Shown: positions 1 through 5,855 of the stretch, in pieces
Numbering within the stretch: the stretch's first letter is position 1
Layout: every line of letters starts with the position of its first letter
Assembly (NCBI GenBank): GCA_002011685.1
Contig: MTOL01000554.1
Span: 130-6,239, forward strand
DNA: 6,110 nt
Reading direction: 5' to 3'
From: Deferribacteres bacterium JdFR-76
GTDB taxonomy: Bacteria > Zhuqueibacterota > JdFR-76
The notes under the pieces: model-generated
What the model was told of the DNA's origin: nothing
What the model saw: the letters and a program-made list of their open reading frames with translations, nothing else
Database searches by the model: none
Translations under genes and position numbers: made by a program

Positions 1-37
1 TTTTTCCCGGCCAAACCCGGCCAGAGCGTTCCGCCTT

Positions 38-2047
38 TTAGTGGACAAATACAATTTTCCTCTTTTCTTTTGCCGAAGGTGATGACAGAATCAGAAAATA
101 CACGCCCGATGGAACCATTTTCCCCGTCTCGTCGCGGCCATCCCAGCGTAGAAAGTGTTTCCCCAGGGTCAGTTCTCCGCGCATCAGGTCGCGGATTTTC
201 CGCCCTCGGAGATCAAACACCGATACTTGCACATGCTGAAGGGTACGGTAACTCAGGACCTCAAAGCGAACCCATTTGTGGAAGTGCCCTACGAAGGGAT
301 TGGGAAAGCCCAATGAAAGCTGAAGGCTTCTGGGTACGACGGGTTCCTGATCTCCTGAGAGGATCTGAAAACGCCCCAGTACCCGCAGATGGGGATCTGG
401 AACCACAGACAGCGGCAGGAAATCCAGCGTATCCTGAAACATTTCCGAAAGGGATTGCACTTCAAACTGACTGAACGCTGTATCTGCCGCACCCACAAAA
501 GCCACTTCCAGCGGAAAACGGTAAGGCAGTTTCGAAGCTTGAACCTGTTCCACTGCCAGTGTTGCCCGATACCGGCTACCATCCCCCAGCGGTTCATAAT
601 AGGACCGGATTGTTACCTGCGGAAAATCTGGCCGGTACAACCACTGCAGAAAAAACCAGTCCCAGTTTTGGCCCGTCACCTCATTTACCACGGTCATAAA
701 ATCCCCGATGCGTGCGTTCCCATAAGCAAACCGATCTCCGTAGCGGCGGAGAACTTCCCAGAAACGTTCTTCACCAATCTGGTCCCGCAGCATGTGAAGC
801 ACCCAGGCACCTTTTTCATACACCGTGGCTCCCCACATGAAATCCGGTTTTGCCACGGGAAATGCACCGAAATCCTCCACTTCCTGAAAATACTGAAAGG
901 CCTTCTCCCGCAGCAGGTTTCTGACGTCTTTTTCGGGCCAGCGGGCTTCAAAATAGATTATTTCCCCGTAGCTGGCAAACCCTTCGTTAAGCCAGATCTC
1001 TTCCCAATCCCTCAGTGTGACCCAGTCTCCCCACCACTGATGCGCCAGTTCATGCGCAACCACTGCCTCAAAGCGCATATCTCCCGTAAGAAGGCTATTG
1101 CTGTATGTCGTCATGGTCTGGTGCTCCATCGCTCCCCTCATGGGAGCCACAGCCATGGCATACTGTTCAAACGGATAGGGACCGAACCGCTCCTCAAAAA
1201 TCCGGACCATATCGGGCACTGTGGAAAAATCCCTTTCTGCCCGCTCCATCAGTACAGAAGGAACATAGTAATAAAGCGGCATCATCCTCCCACTCTGCAA
1301 CCGGACAGAATCCCGGAGTACCTGGTAGGGCGCTATCGCAAGGGCGGCAAGATAAGTGGCCATCGGGTGCTTTCCTTCATAGAGATAAGTTAAAAGCCCG
1401 GAAACGGAATCCTTTTCTACCGCTTTGAGCACCCCGTTGGAGCCCACGAATAGACCAGCGGGGACGGAAATCCGGAAATGGAATTGGGCCTTATCCCACG
1501 GCACATCTTTACAGGGGATCCAGAAATGGGTCATGGATGGCGGATAGGTGTAGATCCCTTCACCCACAGTGTAAATAAACCCTTGGCGGTCAAAAAAACC
1601 GCCAAATCCGTCGTTTCCGGGCTGCCCTCTGAAAAAAATCTCAATCTCCGCCGTGTCTCCCGAAGCGATAGGCGTGGGCAGCTGGGCAACCACCTGATAG
1701 GCACCGGCGGCAAATGGAATGCGTCTGCCACCTGTCCTGATGCTATCGATGGACATTTGGAAATGAAGGTGAAACAGGACATCACTCAAGTTGTCCGTTT
1801 TGCTCACAAACCGCATCCGCACGCGGCCGCGGAGCGGCCGGCCGTATCCCGGAATTTCCAGATCCACATCATACTGCAGGACATCCGTATACAACAGGCG
1901 CGGATCTTCTTGGTCTGTGCTGTAGGCTTTTTGAAACCCGGCCGATTTCTCCAACCGGAAAACCGGCTGTGCCTTTCCAGAAACCGGGATCAAACTGCCA
2001 ATCAGACAGGCGGCAAAAACAAGAATGGCCGCTCGCTGTGCCACCAA
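38..2047 (-). CDS. Secreted M1-family metallopeptidase (aminopeptidase N-like) with C-terminal FlgD-like/T9SS-type domain
   Basis: Predicted zinc peptidase of the M1 (gluzincin) family, 669 residues, exported and probably trimming peptides outside the inner membrane. Residues 1-26 form a signal peptide ending near GKA-QP. The M1 beta domain spans about 50-250 and the thermolysin-like catalytic domain about 255-480. HELAH at 332-336 and Glu355 in WLNEGFASY are the zinc ligands (exactly 18 residues between His336 and Glu355), Glu333 is the general base, and Tyr410 in YEKGAWVLHML is the likely transition-state Tyr. The exopeptidase motif is GAMEH (305-309) instead of the textbook GAMEN. No large C-terminal helical domain follows; a beta region is followed by a FlgD-like domain (about 575-669: PNPF, FDLRG, WDGRDETG, PSGVY), typical of proteins sorted or anchored at the surface in FCB-type bacteria. 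The start is TTG with AAGGAGG nine bases upstream. It is the last gene of the htrA operon. The peptidase family is certain; substrate and exact sorting route are inference. Confidence 0.93.
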   Translation of the reverse strand: MVAQRAAILVFAACLIGSLIPVSGKAQPVFRLEKSAGFQKAYSTDQEDPRLLYTDVLQYDVDLEIPGYGRPLRGRVRMRFVSKTDNLSDVLFHLHFQMSIDSIRTGGRRIPFAAGAYQVVAQLPTPIASGDTAEIEIFFRGQPGNDGFGGFFDRQGFIYTVGEGIYTYPPSMTHFWIPCKDVPWDKAQFHFRISVPAGLFVGSNGVLKAVEKDSVSGLLTYLYEGKHPMATYLAALAIAPYQVLRDSVRLQSGRMMPLYYYVPSVLMERAERDFSTVPDMVRIFEERFGPYPFEQYAMAVAPMRGAMEHQTMTTYSNSLLTGDMRFEAVVAHELAHQWWGDWVTLRDWEEIWLNEGFASYGEIIYFEARWPEKDVRNLLREKAFQYFQEVEDFGAFPVAKPDFMWGATVYEKGAWVLHMLRDQIGEERFWEVLRRYGDRFAYGNARIGDFMTVVNEVTGQNWDWFFLQWLYRPDFPQVTIRSYYEPLGDGSRYRATLAVEQVQASKLPYRFPLEVAFVGAADTAFSQFEVQSLSEMFQDTLDFLPLSVVPDPHLRVLGRFQILSGDQEPVVPRSLQLSLGFPNPFVGHFHKWVRFEVLSYRTLQHVQVSVFDLRGRKIRDLMRGELTLGKHFLRWDGRDETGKMVPSGVYFLILSSPSAKEKRKIVFVH

Positions 2048-2048
2048 C

Positions 2049-2240
2049 CTATGGAGCCTCCTTCAGAAAGAATATAGCAATCAGACCGATCCCCACTATG
2101 GCCGAATAGAGCAGAATCGTTATCACTTCTGGCGGGTGCCGAAAAAGAAGCTCATAAGCGATTCCCAACGATCCGATTCCGCTGTAAATCAGGCCGCGGA
2201 TGGTGAATTTATCATTCCACACAATTCTTGGCATGCTCAC
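2049..2240 (-). CDS. Small two-helix membrane protein, family not recognised
   Basis: A 63-residue protein of unknown function. Two hydrophobic stretches, about residues 14-33 and 38-59, are separated by a short polar turn (FRHPPE), giving a predicted helical hairpin in the inner membrane. The N-terminal segment is basic (Arg5, Lys11, Arg15), and the second helix ends in FFLKEAP. The GTG start at 2240 overlaps the htrA TGA (GTGA), with GGAG five bases upstream inside htrA; an ATG two codons later (2234) would give 61 residues and cannot be excluded. The stop is one base before the M1 peptidase start. Tight packing on both sides, translation signals and a clean hydrophobic pattern support a real gene. 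Its place between two envelope proteases suggests a membrane accessory role, but this is only context. No conserved motif was seen. Confidence 0.75.
   Translation of the reverse strand: MSMPRIVWNDKFTIRGLIYSGIGSLGIAYELLFRHPPEVITILLYSAIVGIGLIAIFFLKEAP
2057..2063 (-). promoter_or_regulatory. Strong Shine-Dalgarno for the TTG start of the M1 peptidase
   Basis: AAGGAGG lies nine bases before the TTG at 2047 and sits inside the last codons of the upstream small gene, whose TAG stop is one base before the TTG. It decides the non-ATG start: TTG is followed directly by GTG, which would be three bases further away. The arrangement implies translational coupling between the two genes. Confidence 0.8.
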
Positions 2241-3754
2241 GGAATCTCCAGAAAAAGATGCGTACGGACCTGACGCCGTGCCACAAGCAGGCGGGCCACA
2301 TCACCCGTCTCCATTGCATTCAGACGGTTCCAGAAGTCTTCTTCATCCTGGACCGGCTGACCGTTCAGTTCAAGAATGACGTCTCCCTTCAGAAGACCGG
2401 CATCGAACGCCGCGCTAAAATATTTCACCCTTTCCACCCTGACACCCCCCTCATTGATGCGCAATTCTTTTCTTTCTTTCCGGGACAGATCCCGGACCTC
2501 CAGGCCGAGGGTTTTGGTTTCCTCTTTTTCTTCAGGCGGTGTTCTGGCAAAGGTAGCAGAGCGATATTCCCGTTCTCCAAGGACCACCGCGACTTCCAGC
2601 TCCTTCCCATTGCGCCACAGCTTGATATGCACTTCCTGACCTGGCTTTTTCTGAGCAATAATCGCCTGAACCTGGTTGGGCCGGTCCACCTCTCGGCCAT
2701 CAATTTCCAGCATGATGTCTTCTGGCAGAATACCGGCCTTTCCGGCAGGTCCATCCGGCAAAATGGAATCGATAAAAACACCCCGCGGTTTTTCCATGCC
2801 GTAGGCCTTTGCCTTTTTGGCATCCATGGGCAGCATGGCCACCCCCAGGTAAGCGCGCTCCACCTTACCCTTGCGGATAAGATCTTCCATCACCGTTTTC
2901 GCCAGGTTAATGGGAATGGCAAAACCATACCCTTCATAAAAACCGGAGCGGGTTGCAATTGCCGTGTTTACGCCGATCACCTCCCCCCTTAGGTTCACAA
3001 GTGGCCCCCCGCTGTTACCGGGATTGATCACCGCATCCGTCTGTATAAAATTTTCAATGCCAAAGTTGTCGTTGATAATGCGCATCTGGCGTCCAATGGC
3101 GCTGATGATTCCCGCCGTTACCGTAAACCGGAGTTCCAGGGGATTCCCAATGGCCATAACCCACTGACCTACTTCCAGGTCATCAGAATTGCCCAGGCGT
3201 GCAACGGGAAGATCTTTCCCATCAATCTTAATAACCGCAACTTCAGTCAGCGTATCGGCACCCACAATCCGGGCCGGAAAGGTGCGGTTGTCCATCAGGG
3301 TTACTTCAACCCGATTCGCTCCGCGGATCACATGCGTGTTGGTGAGAATGTATCCCTTTGGATGAACCAGAATCCCTGAACCCGAGCCACCCTGCCGGAA
3401 CCCTCTGGGCGTACGGAACGGATTCAGACGTTCCCAGAAATCCTCATCCTGATCCTTATGAAACTTCTTGAATTCAGAAAAGGAGATGGTTTTCCAGGCG
3501 GTAATACGGACCACCGCTGGCAGGACCCGCTTGCTGGCTTCCACAAAAGCCCGGCGGAAATCTACCTGCCCCACAGGCGGTGGAGAAACAGCTGTAAGTG
3601 CCGAATCAAAGGCAAAGTTTTCGTCCAGAGGTGTAAGGTTCTTCTCGGCACGGCTCTGGAGGGTCAAATCCAGCTGCACTGTCAGCAATATGCCAATAAT
3701 AACCCCCACAAACATCAAAAACAAATAAACAAAATACTTGCTTTCACGGCGCAT
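2237..3754 (-). CDS. Membrane-anchored HtrA/DegP-type serine protease with two PDZ domains
   Basis: HtrA family (S1C) protease/chaperone of 505 residues, expected to degrade or hold misfolded proteins on the outer side of the inner membrane. Residues 7-27 form a hydrophobic segment after MRRESK with no clear signal-peptidase I site, so it probably acts as an anchor. The trypsin-like domain covers about 70-295, with His141 in ILTNTHV and Ser248 in NPGNSGGPL. The catalytic acid position, exactly 30 residues after His as in DegP (105 and 135), is Glu171 (TEVAVIKI) instead of Asp. A charged LA-like loop is at 91-118. PDZ1 is about 300-395 (YLGV) and PDZ2 about 415-503 (LGLEV). The ATG at 3754 is chosen because GAGG lies six bases upstream; the in-frame TTG at 3766 overlaps that Shine-Dalgarno. 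First gene of a three-gene operon. Family is certain; degP, degQ and similar names cannot be told apart here. Confidence 0.95.
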   Translation of the reverse strand: MRRESKYFVYLFLMFVGVIIGILLTVQLDLTLQSRAEKNLTPLDENFAFDSALTAVSPPPVGQVDFRRAFVEASKRVLPAVVRITAWKTISFSEFKKFHKDQDEDFWERLNPFRTPRGFRQGGSGSGILVHPKGYILTNTHVIRGANRVEVTLMDNRTFPARIVGADTLTEVAVIKIDGKDLPVARLGNSDDLEVGQWVMAIGNPLELRFTVTAGIISAIGRQMRIINDNFGIENFIQTDAVINPGNSGGPLVNLRGEVIGVNTAIATRSGFYEGYGFAIPINLAKTVMEDLIRKGKVERAYLGVAMLPMDAKKAKAYGMEKPRGVFIDSILPDGPAGKAGILPEDIMLEIDGREVDRPNQVQAIIAQKKPGQEVHIKLWRNGKELEVAVVLGEREYRSATFARTPPEEKEETKTLGLEVRDLSRKERKELRINEGGVRVERVKYFSAAFDAGLLKGDVILELNGQPVQDEEDFWNRLNAMETGDVARLLVARRQVRTHLFLEIP

Positions 3755-3800
3755 GATCAACCTCAATCATAATGGGACAGATTCCCGGTTCTCACAGCAA

Positions 3801-3844
3801 ACAAGAAAGGGGCTCCTTCCCGCAGGTTAAAGCCCCTTTCCTGT
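3801..3844 (-). terminator. Intrinsic terminator of the YugP-like metallopeptidase gene
   Basis: A perfect 10-bp inverted repeat (GAAAGGGGCT at 3805-3814 and AGCCCCTTTC at 3831-3840) encloses a 16-base loop. It can extend by ACA/TGT beyond one mismatch. On the minus strand the second arm runs into TTTCTTGTTT, a U-rich tail. It lies 42 bases past the metallopeptidase TAA and 46 bases before the htrA ATG, so it separates the two transcription units. The loop is long for a terminator, so efficiency is uncertain. Confidence 0.8.
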
Positions 3845-3886
3845 GTCCATCCGATGTTCCTGCTGTTCTGCGTTTTTCCAGAACCA

Positions 3887-4567
3887 TTAATCGCGGGCTC
3901 GGCTCAACAAAATGAGCCGTAGCAGGTGTACCAGGGCAACGGCGGTGGCCGCCACATACGTCAGGGCCGCCGCATTCAGCACCTGGCGGGCCATGGGGAT
4001 TTCTTCCCGGGTCAAATACCCACCATTTTCCAGAATACGGATAGCCCTCGCTGAAGCATTAAATTCCACCGGCAGCGTGATCAGCTGGAACAGAACCACC
4101 CCTGCAAACAAATAAATACCCAGTTTCATAAGGGGTCCGATGGACATGATCAGACCAATAATAAAAAGCGGAAATGCCAGATTGGAACCGATATTTGCCA
4201 CCGGCAGAATGGCATGACGCCATTGCAGCGGCGCATAGCCTACCCGGTGCTGTATTGCATGGCCAACTTCGTGGGCCGCTACACTCAATGCCGCAATGGA
4301 AGTTCCGCGGTAATTTTCAGGAGAAAGCACAACTTTGCGGGTCCGTGGATCGTAATGGTCCGACAGGACCCCTTCTCCCTCTTCCACATCTACATCATGC
4401 ATCTGATTATGCCGGAGAATGTCGGCAGCAACCGCAGCTCCAGGGCGTCCCCAGGCCGAAGGCACCTGCATAAAACGCTCATACGTGCTGCGCACCTTAT
4501 ACTGCGCATACATAGAAAGCAGCAACACAGGAATCAGCAGCAATATGGTCGGATCGTAAAACAGCAT
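3887..4567 (-). CDS. Membrane zinc metallopeptidase, YugP/Zn_peptidase_2 family
   Basis: A 226-residue integral membrane metallopeptidase resembling Bacillus YugP (neutral zinc metallopeptidase family, substrate not established). Hydrophobic segments are at about 7-22, 124-145, 149-166 and 205-221. HEVGH at 99-103, in VAAHEVGHAIQH, supplies two His zinc ligands and the catalytic Glu. Glu168 in LPVEFNASARA is the probable third ligand, a motif typical of this family. The soluble loop before the active site contains VLSDHYDPRTRKVVLS, also family-like. The ATG at 4567 is chosen because GGAGG lies nine bases upstream and the family normally begins with a short MxFYDP-type N-terminus. An in-frame TTG at 4651 would add 28 residues but lies inside the -35 box of the promoter and has no Shine-Dalgarno. 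The gene has its own promoter and terminator and appears monocistronic. Confidence 0.93.
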   Translation of the reverse strand: MLFYDPTILLLIPVLLLSMYAQYKVRSTYERFMQVPSAWGRPGAAVAADILRHNQMHDVDVEEGEGVLSDHYDPRTRKVVLSPENYRGTSIAALSVAAHEVGHAIQHRVGYAPLQWRHAILPVANIGSNLAFPLFIIGLIMSIGPLMKLGIYLFAGVVLFQLITLPVEFNASARAIRILENGGYLTREEIPMARQVLNAAALTYVAATAVALVHLLRLILLSRARD

Positions 4568-4574
4568 ATAGCCC

Positions 4575-4582
4575 ACCTCCTC
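4575..4582 (-). promoter_or_regulatory. Shine-Dalgarno that fixes the metallopeptidase start
   Basis: GAGGAGGT lies eight bases before the ATG at 4567. It is nearly ideal and decides between this ATG and the longer reading from the TTG at 4651. Confidence 0.85.
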
Positions 4583-4622
4583 GATGGTTTCAGAACCTGC
4601 TTGACCCGATTCAGGCAAAATT

Positions 4623-4651
4623 AATATAAGCCCCGCCCGCTTCAAATTCAA
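4623..4651 (-). promoter_or_regulatory. Sigma70-type promoter for the YugP-like metallopeptidase
   Basis: On the minus strand TTGAAT (-35, 4646-4651) and TATATT (-10, 4623-4628) are separated by exactly 17 bases. The match is 4 of 6 to TTGACA and 5 of 6 to TATAAT. The expected start near 4616 gives a leader of about 49 bases that contains the GAGGAGGT site. It lies 38 bases past the stop of the STAS-ATPase gene. No start site has been measured. Confidence 0.7.
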
Positions 4652-4668
4652 TGGATTTTGGAAACCGA

Positions 4669-4678
4669 TCCGGCCGGA
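4669..4678. repeat. 10-bp perfect palindrome TCCGGCCGGA between two genes
   Basis: The palindrome lies 11 bases past the stop of the STAS-ATPase gene and 17 bases upstream of the -35 box of the metallopeptidase promoter. It has no room for a loop, so it is not a good terminator. It could be a protein-binding site, but one copy of a GC-rich palindrome can also arise by chance. Confidence 0.3.
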
Positions 4679-4689
4679 AGCTGCTCAGA

Positions 4690-5679
4690 CTAACGGATCT
4701 TTTTCACAAGAATCAGGCGGTTCCCCCATTTGGGATGGGTTTCGTAGATCACATCGTCCATCGAACGGCGGATAATGTGAAGACCAAATCCCCCAGTACG
4801 GCGTTCCTCGACCGCTTCTTCTGCATCATAATCGCGGTCGGGATCATATTCAAAACCTTTGCCGCGATCAAAAAAAATAATCCGGAATTCGTCCCCCTCC
4901 CTCTTCACGTACATCTCGATCACCCGGTTGGGATCGTACCCATAAGCGTGCTCGATAATGTTATGCGCAGCCTCATATACGGAAATTTTGATCCTTGAAA
5001 CCTCCGTATCACCGAAACCAACCTTCCTAGCAAAACGCTCCACAAAATCGGTAAGGCGGTATAGCTGATCTTCTCTGCTGTGCACAACGAGACGCTCACT
5101 TTCAAACTCATCCTCTTCTTCCGCAAAAGAAGACGGAACTTGTGGTGCCGGTAAAGCCGTTTCTGTTTCGGCACCGTTGTCCTTTTCGGAAAGCTCGGAA
5201 TCGATATCCAGATTGAGAATGGAATCCAGTGAAAGGGAGCTTTCCAGATCATCTGCGCTGGATTCGGTTCCGCCCTCCTTGCCTCCATGCAACCGACCCT
5301 CAATACCTGCAAAATTTAAATCGCCTGCAGGATCATTATGAAAATCCCCTACTTCCCCTTCATCTGCAACCCTCAGAAAAGCCAGCGGATTGAAAGCCAA
5401 AAAATCGCCGCGCAGGGTCGGCGAAACATTCAAAAGATACACATCACCGCCATTTCTGCGGGCACGCCCGGTAATTTCGATCAGATACGAAATAAAGGAA
5501 GACGGCAAATGCTTTAAATGCATAAAATCAAGAAGAATCTTTAATCCCTTGACGGCAATGAGATTCTCCACCACATTTTCCAGCAGCCGCAGGTCCTTTT
5601 GTGGATGGAATTCTTCGCTCAGGCGGATCCGAATGAATTTTTCACCTTCCGAAATTCTTTCAACGCGAATCTTTGTCAT
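4690..5679 (-). CDS. STAS domain - SpoIIAB/RsbW-type ATPase fusion, predicted partner-switching regulator
   Basis: A 329-residue cytoplasmic regulator joining two domains that are usually separate proteins. Residues 1-108 resemble a STAS anti-sigma antagonist: a beta core (LKILLDFMHL), then PSSF with Ser60/Ser61 where SpoIIAA carries its phosphorylated Ser, then a helix and VYLLNVSP. Residues 109-195 are an acidic, Ser-rich, low-complexity linker (DDLESSLSLD, AEEEDEFESE). Residues 196-329 are a GHKL ATPase of the anti-sigma kinase type: N box Glu236 to Asn240 (EAAHNIIEHAYG), G1 DRGKG (271-275), G2 TGGFGLHII (296-303). All ATP-binding motifs are intact, so kinase activity is plausible. The ATG has AGGG seven bases upstream. 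No sigma factor or PP2C phosphatase is nearby, so the target is unknown. The N-terminal domain is diverged and is the less certain half. Confidence 0.87.
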   Translation of the reverse strand: MTKIRVERISEGEKFIRIRLSEEFHPQKDLRLLENVVENLIAVKGLKILLDFMHLKHLPSSFISYLIEITGRARRNGGDVYLLNVSPTLRGDFLAFNPLAFLRVADEGEVGDFHNDPAGDLNFAGIEGRLHGGKEGGTESSADDLESSLSLDSILNLDIDSELSEKDNGAETETALPAPQVPSSFAEEEDEFESERLVVHSREDQLYRLTDFVERFARKVGFGDTEVSRIKISVYEAAHNIIEHAYGYDPNRVIEMYVKREGDEFRIIFFDRGKGFEYDPDRDYDAEEAVEERRTGGFGLHIIRRSMDDVIYETHPKWGNRLILVKKIR

Positions 5680-5695
5680 CCCTCAACCCTGACGC

Positions 5696-5725
5696 TTTAA
5701 ACAAAACCGACTGTCCGTTTTTCAA
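5696..5725 (-). promoter_or_regulatory. Weak promoter candidate for the STAS-ATPase gene
   Basis: On the minus strand TTGAAA (5720-5725) and TTTAAA (5696-5701) are 18 bases apart. The -35 is good and the -10 matches 4 of 6. A start near 5689 would leave a leader of only about 10 bases that just keeps part of the Shine-Dalgarno, so this is tentative. It is the best pair I find in the spacer 5680-5855. Confidence 0.28.
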
Positions 5726-5785
5726 CCTGCTGTTCAAATACGAAACAGATCCGTTCCCCCCAAATAAAACAAATCCCCCGTTGCC

Positions 5786-5815
5786 GGTGAAAAGTGCAAG
5801 AATCTTGCCATCACC
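5786..5815 (-). terminator. Possible weak hairpin terminator after the acyl-CoA synthetase gene
   Basis: On the minus strand, GGTGA (5811-5815) pairs with TCACC (5786-5790) and, inside an asymmetric internal loop, GCAAG pairs with CTTGC around a three-base loop. A T-rich stretch (TTTGTTTTATTT) follows only after about a dozen bases, and a small CCG-GCAA-CGG hairpin lies between. The geometry is not that of a standard intrinsic terminator, so the call is tentative. Confidence 0.25.
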
Positions 5816-5855
5816 CAACGAGGGATTACATCATCGGAAGATCAGCAGAATTGTT

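Noticed and set aside
6..22. Short direct repeat CCCGGCC-AAA-CCCGGCC just past the M1 peptidase stop, considered as a terminator.
   Set aside because: The arms are direct, with only a 4-bp GGCC self-pairing, and the minus strand continues with A residues, not T residues. No terminator is visible before the window ends.
389..1393. A 334-codon open frame on the plus strand.
   Set aside because: It lies fully antisense to the M1 peptidase gene, has no recognisable domain and is rich in His, Pro and Arg in the way antisense frames of well-conserved genes are.
1821..1844. GC-rich palindromic stretch containing GCGGCCGC and GGCCGGCC.
   Set aside because: It lies inside the M1 gene and is explained by an Arg/Gly/Pro-rich coding segment (RPLRGRVRMR).
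2228..2992. A 254-codon open frame on the plus strand.
   Set aside because: Antisense to the PDZ and protease domains of HtrA; composition and lack of motifs mark it as a shadow frame.
3766..3771. TATGAT as a -10 box for htrA.
   Set aside because: The transcript would start inside or after the GAGG site six bases before the ATG, and no -35 box lies at proper distance.
5734..5811. A 25-codon ATG frame on the minus strand in the spacer between the acyl-CoA synthetase and STAS-ATPase genes (ends TDLFRI), and a second frame of about 51 codons overlapping it with only a TTG start.
   Set aside because: Neither has a Shine-Dalgarno, the longer one runs into the STAS-ATPase start, and open frames of this length are expected by chance.
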